A stretch of DNA of 37,985 bases. It comes from Syntrophaceae bacterium UBA7520. Lineage in GTDB: Bacteria > Desulfobacterota > Syntrophia > Syntrophales > Smithellaceae. The stretch lies in contig DLNC01000016.1 of the NCBI GenBank assembly GCA_002478265.1, forward strand, positions 1 through 37,985. The letters are read 5' to 3'. A model generated the notes under the pieces. It made no database searches, was not told the origin of the DNA, and worked only from the letters and a program-made list of their open reading frames with translations. This document shows, one piece after another, positions 22,350 through 30,840 of the stretch; within the stretch, counting starts at the first letter, position 1, and each line of letters begins with the position of its first letter. Both the position numbers and the translations under genes were made by a program.

Positions 22350-23233
22350 TGGCTGTTGAAAAAACAAAAACGACGACGATAATTCTGTTTGCCCTTAAGT
22401 TAATTCCGAGATTTGTGCGCAAAGCGATATTCATAAGTTTATTCATGATATTTTATCGCCTTGATTCACGTCGTCGCCTGATCGCCTTGCACAATCTGCA
22501 AAGGTCTTTCCCGGAAAAAGATTATAAAGAAATTATCAAAATAGCAAAGGCATCATACCGGCATTTCGCTGTTGTGGGGGCGGAATTTGCCGATATGCCG
22601 CATATTACCAAAGACAATGTCGGGAAATGGTTGGACGTTGATGGCTATGAAAATTACCTGACGGCCAACGCCAAGGGCAAGGGCATCCTTTCCATTGTCG
22701 CGCATTTCGGCAACTGGGAGCTGTTACCGGTGGCCATCCCGATTTATGCCAGGCCGATTCATATCGTCTACCGGCCCCTGGATAACAAGATTATCGACAA
22801 CGTCGTCGAGTATGTGCGAACAATGCGCGGCAACAGTCTGATTCCCAAAGGCGGCTCGGGTAGGCAAATTATGGAGTTATTGAAAGATAATCAGATTATC
22901 GGCATTCTCAGCGACCAGAATGTGAACACCAGCGAAGGAGTCTTTGTTGATTTCTTCGGACGACCCGCCTGCACGGGCGTCGGCCTTACGGTAATGGCCA
23001 TGCGCTCCGGCGCGCCGATAATCGCGATTTTTCCCGCCCGACAAAAATCCGGAAGGTATAAAGTCATCGTCAGGCCTCCCCTTGAAGCCGTCTCCACGGG
23101 AAATTACAAAGCAGACCTGGTTTACAACACGCAACGTTTCACAAAAATCATCGAAGAAGTCGTGCGCGAGTACCCGGAGCAATGGTTCTGGTTCCACCAA
23201 CGCTGGAAAACAAAAAAGCACCAAATAAAGTAA
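22349..23233 (+). CDS. LpxL/HtrB-type lipid A acyltransferase
   Basis: The 294-aa protein belongs to the LpxL/LpxM lysophospholipid acyltransferase family, which adds secondary acyl chains to lipid A on the cytoplasmic face of the inner membrane. The H-x4-E catalytic motif is in VAHFGNWELLPVAIP (His near residue 118). A hydrophobic N-terminal helix (about 8-35) would anchor it. Later family motifs are SDQNVNTSEGVFVDFFGRPA and YPEQWFWFHQRWK near the C-terminus. It starts within the polA stop (1-base overlap), so it is co-transcribed with polA. Presence of this gene supports an LPS-bearing Gram-negative host. The acyl donor and chain length cannot be told. Confidence 0.9.
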   Translation: MAVEKTKTTTIILFALKLIPRFVRKAIFISLFMIFYRLDSRRRLIALHNLQRSFPEKDYKEIIKIAKASYRHFAVVGAEFADMPHITKDNVGKWLDVDGYENYLTANAKGKGILSIVAHFGNWELLPVAIPIYARPIHIVYRPLDNKIIDNVVEYVRTMRGNSLIPKGGSGRQIMELLKDNQIIGILSDQNVNTSEGVFVDFFGRPACTGVGLTVMAMRSGAPIIAIFPARQKSGRYKVIVRPPLEAVSTGNYKADLVYNTQRFTKIIEEVVREYPEQWFWFHQRWKTKKHQIK

Positions 23234-23251
23234 CTTAACACCGAAAAAAAC

Positions 23252-23821
23252 TCAAATAGCCGCCGCTTTGCCGCCCAATTCAAGCGCTTGTTTTCTGGCG
23301 TTATCGTCTTTAGCGATTTCACCTTTTTCCGTTGCCGAAGCCATGACGGCGCCCAGCCAGTTTAATCTGGTCATCTCCGCTGTCGATTTAAAACTGTGTA
23401 CAATGGGGTCGGCTGTATGCGGATTCGGATCGCCGCAAACAGTGATGAGCCCAATGCGCTTGCCTTTCATTTTCGGATAATACTGTTTTTGCCAGCGCCA
23501 TTCAGCGTCAAACAAGGCGCACCATCTGTCGAGATACGCCTTCATCTGCGCCGTCATCGACCAGAAATATACCGGCACGCTGTGGATGATGGCGGCGGCA
23601 TCAAGTATCTTTTTGTGAATTTCGGGCATATCGTCTTTAATCACGCAGATGCCGGTTTCGTTGCATTTTTTGCAATCATGGCAGCCGGAAATTTTCAGTT
23701 TATTCAGTATAATTTTTTCCACGTCCGCGCCGGCATTTTTTGCCCCGGCCAGAGCATCATCCAAAAGAATATCGCTGTTACCGCCCACGCGAGGGCTGCC
23801 CATAATTCCCAATACTTTCAT
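23252..23821 (-). CDS. Iron-sulfur flavoprotein / NADPH-dependent FMN reductase family
   Basis: The 189-aa protein begins MKVLGIMGSPRVGGNSD, the FMN-phosphate loop of the flavodoxin-like NADPH-dependent FMN reductase family. The compact cysteine motif CHDCKKCNETGIC (about residues 47-59, pattern Cx2Cx2Cx5C) is that of archaeal/anaerobe iron-sulfur flavoproteins (Isf), which bind a 4Fe-4S cluster. SVPVYFWSMTAQMKAYLDR is also typical. It is probably a small electron-transfer or oxidative-stress protein of anaerobes. The frame extends to an ATG at 23842, but AGGAGG lies just before the ATG at 23821, which is preferred. It is convergent with the acyltransferase gene and stands alone. Confidence 0.9.
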   Translation of the reverse strand: MKVLGIMGSPRVGGNSDILLDDALAGAKNAGADVEKIILNKLKISGCHDCKKCNETGICVIKDDMPEIHKKILDAAAIIHSVPVYFWSMTAQMKAYLDRWCALFDAEWRWQKQYYPKMKGKRIGLITVCGDPNPHTADPIVHSFKSTAEMTRLNWLGAVMASATEKGEIAKDDNARKQALELGGKAAAI

Positions 23822-23985
23822 TTTGCCCCTCCTGTTAAGCATATTTGTGAATTGTTAAGTAAAAGTAACTTTTCTCCAGAGTTTTGTAAATGGTAAAAAA
23901 ATAAAGACCTCTGCCGTCAAATATGCTAATAATATCGCTTAAAAATCAGCCGGTAAAATACCGGTAAAAACCAAAAGGATTTATC

Positions 23986-25191
23986 GTGCATATTCTTGAG
24001 GGCATTAAAGTAATCGACGTCACGCAGTTTATCTCCGGCTCCCGTTGCACGCAGCTACTTGCCGATATGGGCGCGGAAGTCGTTAAAGTGGAGCCTCCCG
24101 AAGGCGACACGCTGAGAATTAATTTTCAGCTCATGCCCGGCGCGGAGCGCTGTTACTCTGTTCTTAACCGCAACAAATACGGCATCGCCGTCAACTGGCA
24201 GGAAAAAGAAGGACAGGAAGTAATGCGCCGGCTCGCGGCAGGCGCGGATATTTTTGTGCAAAACCTGATTCCCGGCGCGCTGGAGAGAAACGGCCTGGGT
24301 TATGATGATTTAAAAAAAATAAAAAAGGACATAATCTACACGCAGATTTCCGGCTTCGGCGCCACGGGTGTCAATCCGGAAAGGGCCGCTTTTGACATCA
24401 TCGCGCAGGCAACCGGCGGCCAATTTTGGAATGACCAGGACACTTATCTGATGCCTGCCAACTACTGGGGGGATTTGATGGCCGGCGCCTATGCCGCCAA
24501 CGCCACCTTGCTTGCCCTCATTCACAAAATGAAAACGGGGCAAGGGCAATATATTGACCTTTCCATGCAGGACGTCATGTATTTCAATAATTACCGCGCC
24601 CTCATGGATAAAGCCCTGGGCAACGTGGCAAAAGATATCGAAAAAAGACTGGGCAGAAAACCGGAAGAAGTCATGAACTCCTCCGACCGGATGCCATTCT
24701 ACGGATTTTTTAAATCAAAAGACGGGAAAGTAGCCATAGTTTCCGTTACCGCGCGCCAGTGGAAAGCACTCGCGGAAGTGATTGGACGGCAGGAGATGAT
24801 CACCGATCCAAAATTCAACAATCTCATTTCACAAATCCATAATCACGAAGAAGCCGTCGCGCTTATCGAAGAGTGGACCTCACGGCATACGTCGCAGGAA
24901 ATAATAAAAACTCTCGAAGCCAAAAAAATCCCCTGCGGTATTGCCTACAGTAACGAGCAGGTAAATCGGGATGAAAACCTGAAAGCGCGCGGCATGTTCC
25001 AGAAAGTTCACCACCGGCAGTTCGGCGATATCGATATTCCCGGTTTTCCCTACAAATTTTCGCAAGCCCAAGGAAGCATCCGCCTGCCCGCGCCCGCGCT
25101 CGGCGAACACAGCAGATTCATTTTAGAAAAATGGCTCGGCTATACCGCTCAGGAAGTTGAAAACCTGTTTGCGGCTAAAGTGATAATTTAG
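23986..25191 (+). CDS. CaiB/BaiF family CoA-transferase
   Basis: The 401-aa protein is a class III CoA-transferase, moving CoA between carboxylic acids through a covalent aspartyl-CoA intermediate. The N-terminal ILEGIKVIDVTQFISGSRC and LLADMGAEVVKVEPPEGD are highly characteristic, and the catalytic aspartate is in YWGDLMAGAYAANA. The C-terminal APALGEHSRFILEKWLGY block is also typical. The start is GTG (23986), with AAAAGGA upstream. Its substrate could be any of several organic acids; it fits the surrounding CoA-ester metabolism. A 43-base gap to the following serine hydrolase gene suggests co-transcription. Confidence 0.93.
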   Translation: MHILEGIKVIDVTQFISGSRCTQLLADMGAEVVKVEPPEGDTLRINFQLMPGAERCYSVLNRNKYGIAVNWQEKEGQEVMRRLAAGADIFVQNLIPGALERNGLGYDDLKKIKKDIIYTQISGFGATGVNPERAAFDIIAQATGGQFWNDQDTYLMPANYWGDLMAGAYAANATLLALIHKMKTGQGQYIDLSMQDVMYFNNYRALMDKALGNVAKDIEKRLGRKPEEVMNSSDRMPFYGFFKSKDGKVAIVSVTARQWKALAEVIGRQEMITDPKFNNLISQIHNHEEAVALIEEWTSRHTSQEIIKTLEAKKIPCGIAYSNEQVNRDENLKARGMFQKVHHRQFGDIDIPGFPYKFSQAQGSIRLPAPALGEHSRFILEKWLGYTAQEVENLFAAKVII

Positions 25192-25234
25192 CCGTACCCG
25201 TCAATAATTTATTTGGCCTAAGAAAGGGGAAGCG

Positions 25235-26662
25235 ATGAAAAAATTGAGTGCAAAAAAAATAGTTATCAGCCTAGCGCTAATAATATTTGTCGCCGCGGCG
25301 GCTATGGGGATTTATAAAAACAGGGAATATGTGCAGCAGGTGCCGCTGGGCTGCGCTTTCAAAGCCAAGGCGCTTTGCGCGGCGATTTTCGTTTCCGGTC
25401 GCGACGCTGAAACAGTCGCGCGTGAAGACATGGGATTTAATCCTCTTTTCAAACTGTTCACACCAAAAATAAACACGCACAGAAAAACGGTGAGCTGTTC
25501 TCTATTGGGAACGGGAATGTTCAAAAGGAAAGCGCTGCATGTGGAAGGACTGGGGCCGGTGCTGCTTTCAGGAATCAACGAAAATACTATCCGCGAGTGG
25601 CGCCCGGAAATTATTCCCGCCCAACCGGCCCATCCGGAAAAAATTCCCTGGCCGCAAGGTGATTTGCTGCCCGCCGGAAACCCCAAAAACATCAACATGG
25701 CAAGAATCGATAAAGCTGTCGCAAAACTTTTTTCCGAGGAAAATCCCCAGAAGAAACTATATACCCGCGCCGTCATTGTCGTGCACAAAGGACGCATTAT
25801 TGCCGAGCGTTACGGTGAAGGCATAACTAAGGACACGCCGCTTCTGAGCTGGTCGGTCGCCAAAAGCATGGTTAATGCCCTGATCGGCATTATGGTCTTA
25901 CAGGGAAAAATCGATATCAGAAAACCTGCCCCCGTAGCCGAATGGCAAAGCAAAGATGATCCGCGCCGCGCCATTACGCTAGATCAAATGCTCAGGATGA
26001 GTTCCGGGCTGGACTGGGTTGAAGCTTACGCGGAGAAGCCCATTTCTGACGTAAACATGATGCTCTTTTTACAGCCGGACATGGCGGCTTTCGCCGCGGC
26101 CAAACCGCTAATTGCGCCGCCGGACAAAGAATGGCGCTATTCTTCGGGCACCACAAACATTATCTGCAGGATTATTAAAGAACAAACCGGCAATCTAAAT
26201 AATTACTGGAATTTTCCGCGCCGGGAACTTTTCAATAAAATCGGCATGAGAAGCGCTGTATGGTCCACGGACGCCTCGGGGACATTTATCGGTTCATCTT
26301 TTGTTTACGCCACCGCCCGCGATTATGCCCGCTTCGGGCTGCTTTATCTCAACGACGGCGTGTGGCAGGGCAAAAGGATTCTGCCGGCAGGCTGGGTAAA
26401 ATATTCCACTAAGCCTGCTCCTGCCGCCCCCCAGGGTCAGTACGGCGCGCATTTCTGGCTTAACGGGGGCGCTGGTGTCTCCTCCGCAGAGCGTCCTTAC
26501 CCAAAACTCCCCGCGGATGCTTACTTCGCGCGCGGTTACCAGGGACAGGTTATCGCCGTGATTCCGTCCCATAAACTTGTAGTGGTGCGGCTGGGAATGA
26601 CGTACGATAACGAATGGGGCATGGAAGATTTTATCGCCGGCATCATTGAGGCCGTCCGTTAA
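25235..26662 (+). CDS. Membrane-anchored beta-lactamase-fold serine hydrolase
   Basis: The 475-aa protein has an N-terminal hydrophobic helix (IVISLALIIFVAAAAMGIY, about residues 9-27) after basic residues, likely an anchor or signal peptide, and a periplasmic domain of the class C beta-lactamase/penicillin-binding superfamily. The SxxK motif is SVAK (Ser near 206) in LLSWSVAKSM, and the second motif is YSSGTTN (near 300). The HxG-like third motif is RGYQGQV near the C-terminus. The roughly 170-residue N-terminal extension before the catalytic domain has no recognised fold. Such proteins can be esterases or peptidases; drug resistance is not implied. AAGAAAGGGGAAG precedes the ATG. Confidence 0.88.
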   Translation: MKKLSAKKIVISLALIIFVAAAAMGIYKNREYVQQVPLGCAFKAKALCAAIFVSGRDAETVAREDMGFNPLFKLFTPKINTHRKTVSCSLLGTGMFKRKALHVEGLGPVLLSGINENTIREWRPEIIPAQPAHPEKIPWPQGDLLPAGNPKNINMARIDKAVAKLFSEENPQKKLYTRAVIVVHKGRIIAERYGEGITKDTPLLSWSVAKSMVNALIGIMVLQGKIDIRKPAPVAEWQSKDDPRRAITLDQMLRMSSGLDWVEAYAEKPISDVNMMLFLQPDMAAFAAAKPLIAPPDKEWRYSSGTTNIICRIIKEQTGNLNNYWNFPRRELFNKIGMRSAVWSTDASGTFIGSSFVYATARDYARFGLLYLNDGVWQGKRILPAGWVKYSTKPAPAAPQGQYGAHFWLNGGAGVSSAERPYPKLPADAYFARGYQGQVIAVIPSHKLVVVRLGMTYDNEWGMEDFIAGIIEAVR

Positions 26663-26688
26663 CAGAAATTTTCGGCAGAAAATACTAT

Positions 26689-27948
26689 TCAGTGAAACTC
26701 TTTCTCTAAGATCTCGCTGAATTTGCGGAAAACGAGGCGATCGCTTAGTATGGTATCATGATTGCAATCGAAGCCGAAATTATCCTTGGCGCGCAGTAAG
26801 ACGCGGTCATCCAGAGCGCGGCCGGCGGATACATCATCTTCTTTTCCGTAAAAAAGGTAATAGCTGATTGTTCCGGGCAACTTGGCATTCAGCGTGCGCC
26901 TAATGAAAACGCTCTGCGTTCCAATATCCATCCAGCTGGGCAGGCTTTTGTGCTTTCTGCGCTGGGAGACATCCGCCATTTCAAAACCGGACCAGGGCGT
27001 GGCCAGAGTTACATATACCTTTACAAAATTATCCTTAAACTTATAGCGCGTGAGCAGAGATCGCGTCACCAGTCCGCCGATGCTGTGCGCGACGATGCAC
27101 ATTTTTTTAAACCCGTATTGCGCGTGCAATTCCATCAATTCATCATAAAGAAGATGCGACGCCAGCGAAAGATGAATGCCGGAAGGATAATAGAAAAACC
27201 ACGGCTGATAGCGCCGATGGTCAAGGCGCATAAAAAAGTAAACCCAGTTTTGCGGGCTGCCCTCCGCCCCGTGCACAAAAAGCACCGGGATTTTTTCCGG
27301 ATCATACTCCTGAGTAAAATAAATCCGCGCGCCAAAGGCGCGCATAAAAACCGACGGATTCCACCAGCCCGCCGACGCGTTTTCCAGGGAAAATCTCTCG
27401 TCATAAATTTTGGTTACCTGGCCGCTGTACGTCAGCTGGCTTATCGCCTGTCTCTCGTCAATATTCAGCGGCTGGGGAAAACTGATTTTTTTGGAGTTTT
27501 CCCTGGAAGTATTAATGACAATGCCCTTGACCAGATCCTCTTTGCGCAGCGATATTTCCCTGGGAGCGGAAGGAAAACCGAAATAGCCGGATACCTCTTT
27601 TTCCGTGTAAACGCCGTCATTGTTAAAATCCGTTATCGCGTATAGATGATAGCGGCCTTCAGACAAATAAAGCATGAAGGGGCTGGTGCTGTTGAGCACG
27701 ACATAATCCGACAGAGAGCTGTCGTCGCCGGTAAGCGGATAGGCGACAAGAAGAGTGGGGTTTTTGACGACATCAGAGCTCACCACCCTGCCTTTGACGA
27801 CGGCGCAGTTGTAGACCAACATTCTTTCCTTGCCCTTCGAGAGAGCTACCGTGTCATCTTCAGGAGTAATGCTTAAGTAGCGGCAGCCACTGATAAAAGT
27901 CGCCGTGAAGAGACATAAAAAAAGAATTTTGTATTTGGCTCTATTCAC
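26689..27948 (-). CDS. Lipoprotein alpha/beta-hydrolase (lipase-like)
   Basis: The 419-aa protein starts with an export signal ending in ATFISGC, a good lipobox (Cys near residue 22). Residues about 35-150 form a beta-rich domain that includes DFNNDGVYTEKE, a calcium-loop-like DxNxDGxYxxxE motif. The C-terminal half (from about 215) is an alpha/beta-hydrolase: oxyanion segment PVLFVHGAEGSPQNW and nucleophile elbow VAHSIGGLVTRSLL, where Ala replaces the first Gly of GxSxG. It resembles PGAP1-like or lipase-like hydrolases. Start is GTG (27948), overlapping the ankyrin stop by GTGA, so the two are translationally coupled. Substrate unknown; periplasmic or surface location is inferred from the lipobox. 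Confidence 0.83.
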   Translation of the reverse strand: MNRAKYKILFLCLFTATFISGCRYLSITPEDDTVALSKGKERMLVYNCAVVKGRVVSSDVVKNPTLLVAYPLTGDDSSLSDYVVLNSTSPFMLYLSEGRYHLYAITDFNNDGVYTEKEVSGYFGFPSAPREISLRKEDLVKGIVINTSRENSKKISFPQPLNIDERQAISQLTYSGQVTKIYDERFSLENASAGWWNPSVFMRAFGARIYFTQEYDPEKIPVLFVHGAEGSPQNWVYFFMRLDHRRYQPWFFYYPSGIHLSLASHLLYDELMELHAQYGFKKMCIVAHSIGGLVTRSLLTRYKFKDNFVKVYVTLATPWSGFEMADVSQRRKHKSLPSWMDIGTQSVFIRRTLNAKLPGTISYYLFYGKEDDVSAGRALDDRVLLRAKDNFGFDCNHDTILSDRLVFRKFSEILEKEFH

Positions 27949-28745
27949 TTTTTGCCCATTCTTCTTTGCAGGTAGGCAACTACCTCGCGGTGATTATTAT
28001 CCTGAGCGGCGCCAAGCGCCGTTTTTCCCTGATGATTTTTAATAAACAAGTTTGTCCCCTTAACAACCAACAGCTCCACGGCTGCTTTATCGCCGCGCGC
28101 TGCTGCAAGCATCAACGGCGTATTCCCCTGCTTATCTTTAATGTTAGGATTCGCGCCTCTGGACAGAAGCAGAGACAATGTGTCATAATAATTCAAGCTG
28201 GCGGCCAGATGCAGCGCTGTTTCGCCTTCGTAATTTTGAATATCGATTCCCCTGCCCGCGGCGGCCAGCAAAATAAGGCAATCCCAGTAATTGCCGTAAA
28301 CCGACCAGTGCAGCGCCGTATAGCCGTATAAATCCTGAATGGCGGCATCCGCTCCCATTTCCAGCAGATATTTGACCACCCTTGCCTGGCCGACGCTGGC
28401 GGCGATGATCAGCGCGGTCTGGCCTTTTTCCTCACGCGCGTTGATATCGATTTTTTTTGTGAGAAAATATTCGATCAGCCCGTCGTGCCCGCCACGCGCC
28501 GCATACATCCATGACGTCCAGCCGTAGCGATCGCGCACATTGACATCAACAATCTTCTCCTCGACCAGACGCATCGCGAGGATAATATCTCCTTTGCTCG
28601 CGGCGTCAAAGAAAAGACCTTCCGTATTGTCAAACGAAGCAATAACGCCGGTATTGAATTTCTGAACCTGCGCCGGCGCGCAGGCAAGAAAAACCGCCGT
28701 GCAGAGCAATAAAAAAATATTCCTGACAAAAATACTTACAGCCAA
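27945..28745 (-). CDS. Exported ankyrin-repeat protein
   Basis: The 266-aa protein has an N-terminal hydrophobic stretch (FVRNIFLLLCTAVFLACAP, about residues 6-24), ending in a possible lipobox Cys (FLAC), so it is exported and possibly lipid-anchored. Residues about 45-262 form six to seven ankyrin repeats, with the TALHWS, TALHLAA, TPLMLAA and TALGAA landmarks. Ankyrin repeats mediate protein binding. The start is TTG (28745), with AGAGGA seven bases upstream; no in-frame ATG exists near it. The end overlaps the hydrolase gene by four bases. Export with an overlapping enzyme suggests that it binds or protects against that hydrolase, by analogy with toxin/immunity pairs. That is inference only. 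Confidence 0.83.
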   Translation of the reverse strand: MAVSIFVRNIFLLLCTAVFLACAPAQVQKFNTGVIASFDNTEGLFFDAASKGDIILAMRLVEEKIVDVNVRDRYGWTSWMYAARGGHDGLIEYFLTKKIDINAREEKGQTALIIAASVGQARVVKYLLEMGADAAIQDLYGYTALHWSVYGNYWDCLILLAAAGRGIDIQNYEGETALHLAASLNYYDTLSLLLSRGANPNIKDKQGNTPLMLAAARGDKAAVELLVVKGTNLFIKNHQGKTALGAAQDNNHREVVAYLQRRMGKK

Positions 28746-28827
28746 GAAATATCCTCTTTACACTGTGTTTTGTGATAGATAAATAGCACCAGTTTTTTGT
28801 GAATTCAACAAGATAATCGTTAACACT

Positions 28828-30441
28828 TCACTTTCCAGAATCAAGATTTCTCAGCTCCCGGCGCAATATTTTACCCACCGCGCTTTTAGGAAGAGCATCC
28901 ATGAACTGTATCGCTTTGGGCCTTTTATACGCGGGCAGCTTTTCCTGGCAAAAATTCATCAGCTCTTCACACGTCGCCCTGGCCTGCGCCTTGAGAACAA
29001 TAAAGGCCTTGACTGATTCGCCATAAACTTCGTCCGGAATTCCGACAACGCCCGCCTCCAGCACCGCCGGATGCTGGTGGAGAACATTTTCTATTTCCTT
29101 GGGATATATGTTTTCCCCGCCGCGGATAATCAGATCTTTCTTCCGGTCCGTTATATAAAAATATCCGTCCTCATCCATGTAGCCAACGTCACCGGTGTGC
29201 AGCCAGCCGTCTTTAAGAACAGCGGCGGTTTCTTGAGGCTTGTTCCAGTAGCCCTTCATCACGCACGGCCCCTTGATGACTATTTCGCCCGTTTGCCCGG
29301 CGGAAAGTTCTTTCCCCTCATCATCGAAAATTTTTATCGTATTGCACTTCTGATAACACGTGCCGATAGATCCGTATTTGGGCGGCCTTCGCTGCGCGAT
29401 ATTGCCGCAGTTAACGGTCGTGGCCTCGCTCAGTCCGTATCCTTCCCAGATATCAATGCCGTATTTTTCCCTCCACTGACGCGCCACCTCCAAAGGCAGC
29501 GGCGCGGAGCCGCAAATACATGTCTGCAGAGAACTCAAATCATATTTATCCGCTTGAGGATGATTAAGCAGATGGATATACATCGTGGGCACGCCGCGGA
29601 ATTCGGTAATTTTATATTTTTCAATGCGCTGCATAGCCTCCAGGGCGTCCCAGCGCGTCATCAAGACCAGCTGCCCGCCGGTTAAAAACTCCAGATTCAG
29701 GGCAAAAACACCGTAGCCGTGAAAAAGCGGCAGCGTAATCAGAGACACCCGTCTGCGGCGGACACCGAACACTTCGGCTTTTTCCGTAGCCGGTTTTTCA
29801 TGGACATCAGCGCGCTTTCTGATGCTTCCCCTGACCGCCAGACCCCAGGCATCGAGCAAAACCCTCTCGTAATATCCGGTCACATGTGTATACCAGTTAT
29901 AATGAGTCAGCATCACCCCTTTGGGACTCCCGGTGGTTCCGGCCGTGTAGATCATCACCGCCGTATCATCATTATCAGTTTCCTCAATAGCCAGTTCGCC
30001 GAATGATTGCTTGACGAGCCGGTCATAGGAAACCGCGCTGCGGGGAATTCTCTTCCCGGTGAGGATAACGTGTATCAACTGCGGGGCGCTGTGGCGCGCT
30101 TCGGCAATCGACGCAAAATATTCAACTGAGCTGATGAGAATTTTCAGTCCGGCGTCCTGATAAAGATATTCCAAATCCAGCACGCGCAACGATGGATTTA
30201 TCGGCACAAGCACCGCGCCGATTTTAAAGATGGCGAAAAACGCCTGCAAAAGCTCCGGGCAGTTGAGCAGCTGCACGCCTACCCTGTCGCCTTTTTGCAC
30301 GCCCAAGGATCTAAGCGCGTTCCCCAAACGGTTGGACGCATTGTTCATCTGCACATTAGTATGCCAGCGCCCTTCGTAATTGACAAATTTGTATTCACCA
30401 AAGCGCTGAATATTATCTTCCGACAGCCTGCCGATATTCAT
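28828..30441 (-). CDS. AMP-forming acyl-CoA synthetase (long-chain fatty acid-CoA ligase-like)
   Basis: The 537-aa enzyme belongs to the ANL adenylating family and activates a carboxylic acid with ATP, then CoA. The P-loop is YTAGTTGSPKGVMLTHYN (near residues 168-185), motif A5 is WEGYGLSEAT, the core TGDVGYMDEDGYFYITDRKK motif is intact, followed by GGENIYPKEIE. The catalytic lysine is in PKSAVGKILRREL near the C-terminus. Membership of the medium/long-chain group is inferred. The ATG at 30441 has GGAAG ten bases upstream. It is divergent from an acyl-CoA dehydrogenase gene across a 399-base gap, a typical fatty-acid activation and first-oxidation pairing. Confidence 0.95.
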   Translation of the reverse strand: MNIGRLSEDNIQRFGEYKFVNYEGRWHTNVQMNNASNRLGNALRSLGVQKGDRVGVQLLNCPELLQAFFAIFKIGAVLVPINPSLRVLDLEYLYQDAGLKILISSVEYFASIAEARHSAPQLIHVILTGKRIPRSAVSYDRLVKQSFGELAIEETDNDDTAVMIYTAGTTGSPKGVMLTHYNWYTHVTGYYERVLLDAWGLAVRGSIRKRADVHEKPATEKAEVFGVRRRRVSLITLPLFHGYGVFALNLEFLTGGQLVLMTRWDALEAMQRIEKYKITEFRGVPTMYIHLLNHPQADKYDLSSLQTCICGSAPLPLEVARQWREKYGIDIWEGYGLSEATTVNCGNIAQRRPPKYGSIGTCYQKCNTIKIFDDEGKELSAGQTGEIVIKGPCVMKGYWNKPQETAAVLKDGWLHTGDVGYMDEDGYFYITDRKKDLIIRGGENIYPKEIENVLHQHPAVLEAGVVGIPDEVYGESVKAFIVLKAQARATCEELMNFCQEKLPAYKRPKAIQFMDALPKSAVGKILRRELRNLDSGK

Positions 30442-30840
30442 ATTTTAATGGCTTCCTTCAAAAACAAATGCCGTGCGCGACGCTGATATTTTTTTAAGAA
30501 AATTCAACCGCAAAGTTAAAAGATATTACATGTAACCCGCTTAAATATCAATTAGCCAATTAATGTTCACCTGCTAAAAACCATGATAGCACTTCCGTGA
30601 AAAGCTTTCCCAGATATTAAATATTCATAATTATTAAATAGATAAGTTTCCGCAGCCAATAAATTACAAGATTTTCTTGATTTTTTTACCGACAATGCTG
30701 TATTGTTTCTGACTGGTAGTTCAGTAATTTTTAAATTGCCGGATTTTTGTGACCTCTTGCCTGCCGGACCAAAATCTAATTCAGGCAGTGTATCAAACAG
30801 GGCAATAATTCCGCATAAAAAATAACTTGAGGAGTGTGTT
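30442..30840. other. Divergent intergenic region between acyl-CoA synthetase and dehydrogenase
   Basis: This 399-base AT-rich region must hold divergent promoters. A 10-base palindrome TTACATGTAA (30526-30535) lies about 85 bases before the synthetase start and could be an operator. A weak TTGATT with TATTGT 18 bases later (from about 30676) could drive the dehydrogenase. GAGGAG precedes the ATG at 30841. No gene is recognised. Confidence 0.45.

Noticed and set aside
25235..26662. Beta-lactamase fold protein as an antibiotic-resistance gene
   Set aside because: The motifs are those of the broad class C/esterase superfamily, and no resistance subfamily signature was recognised.
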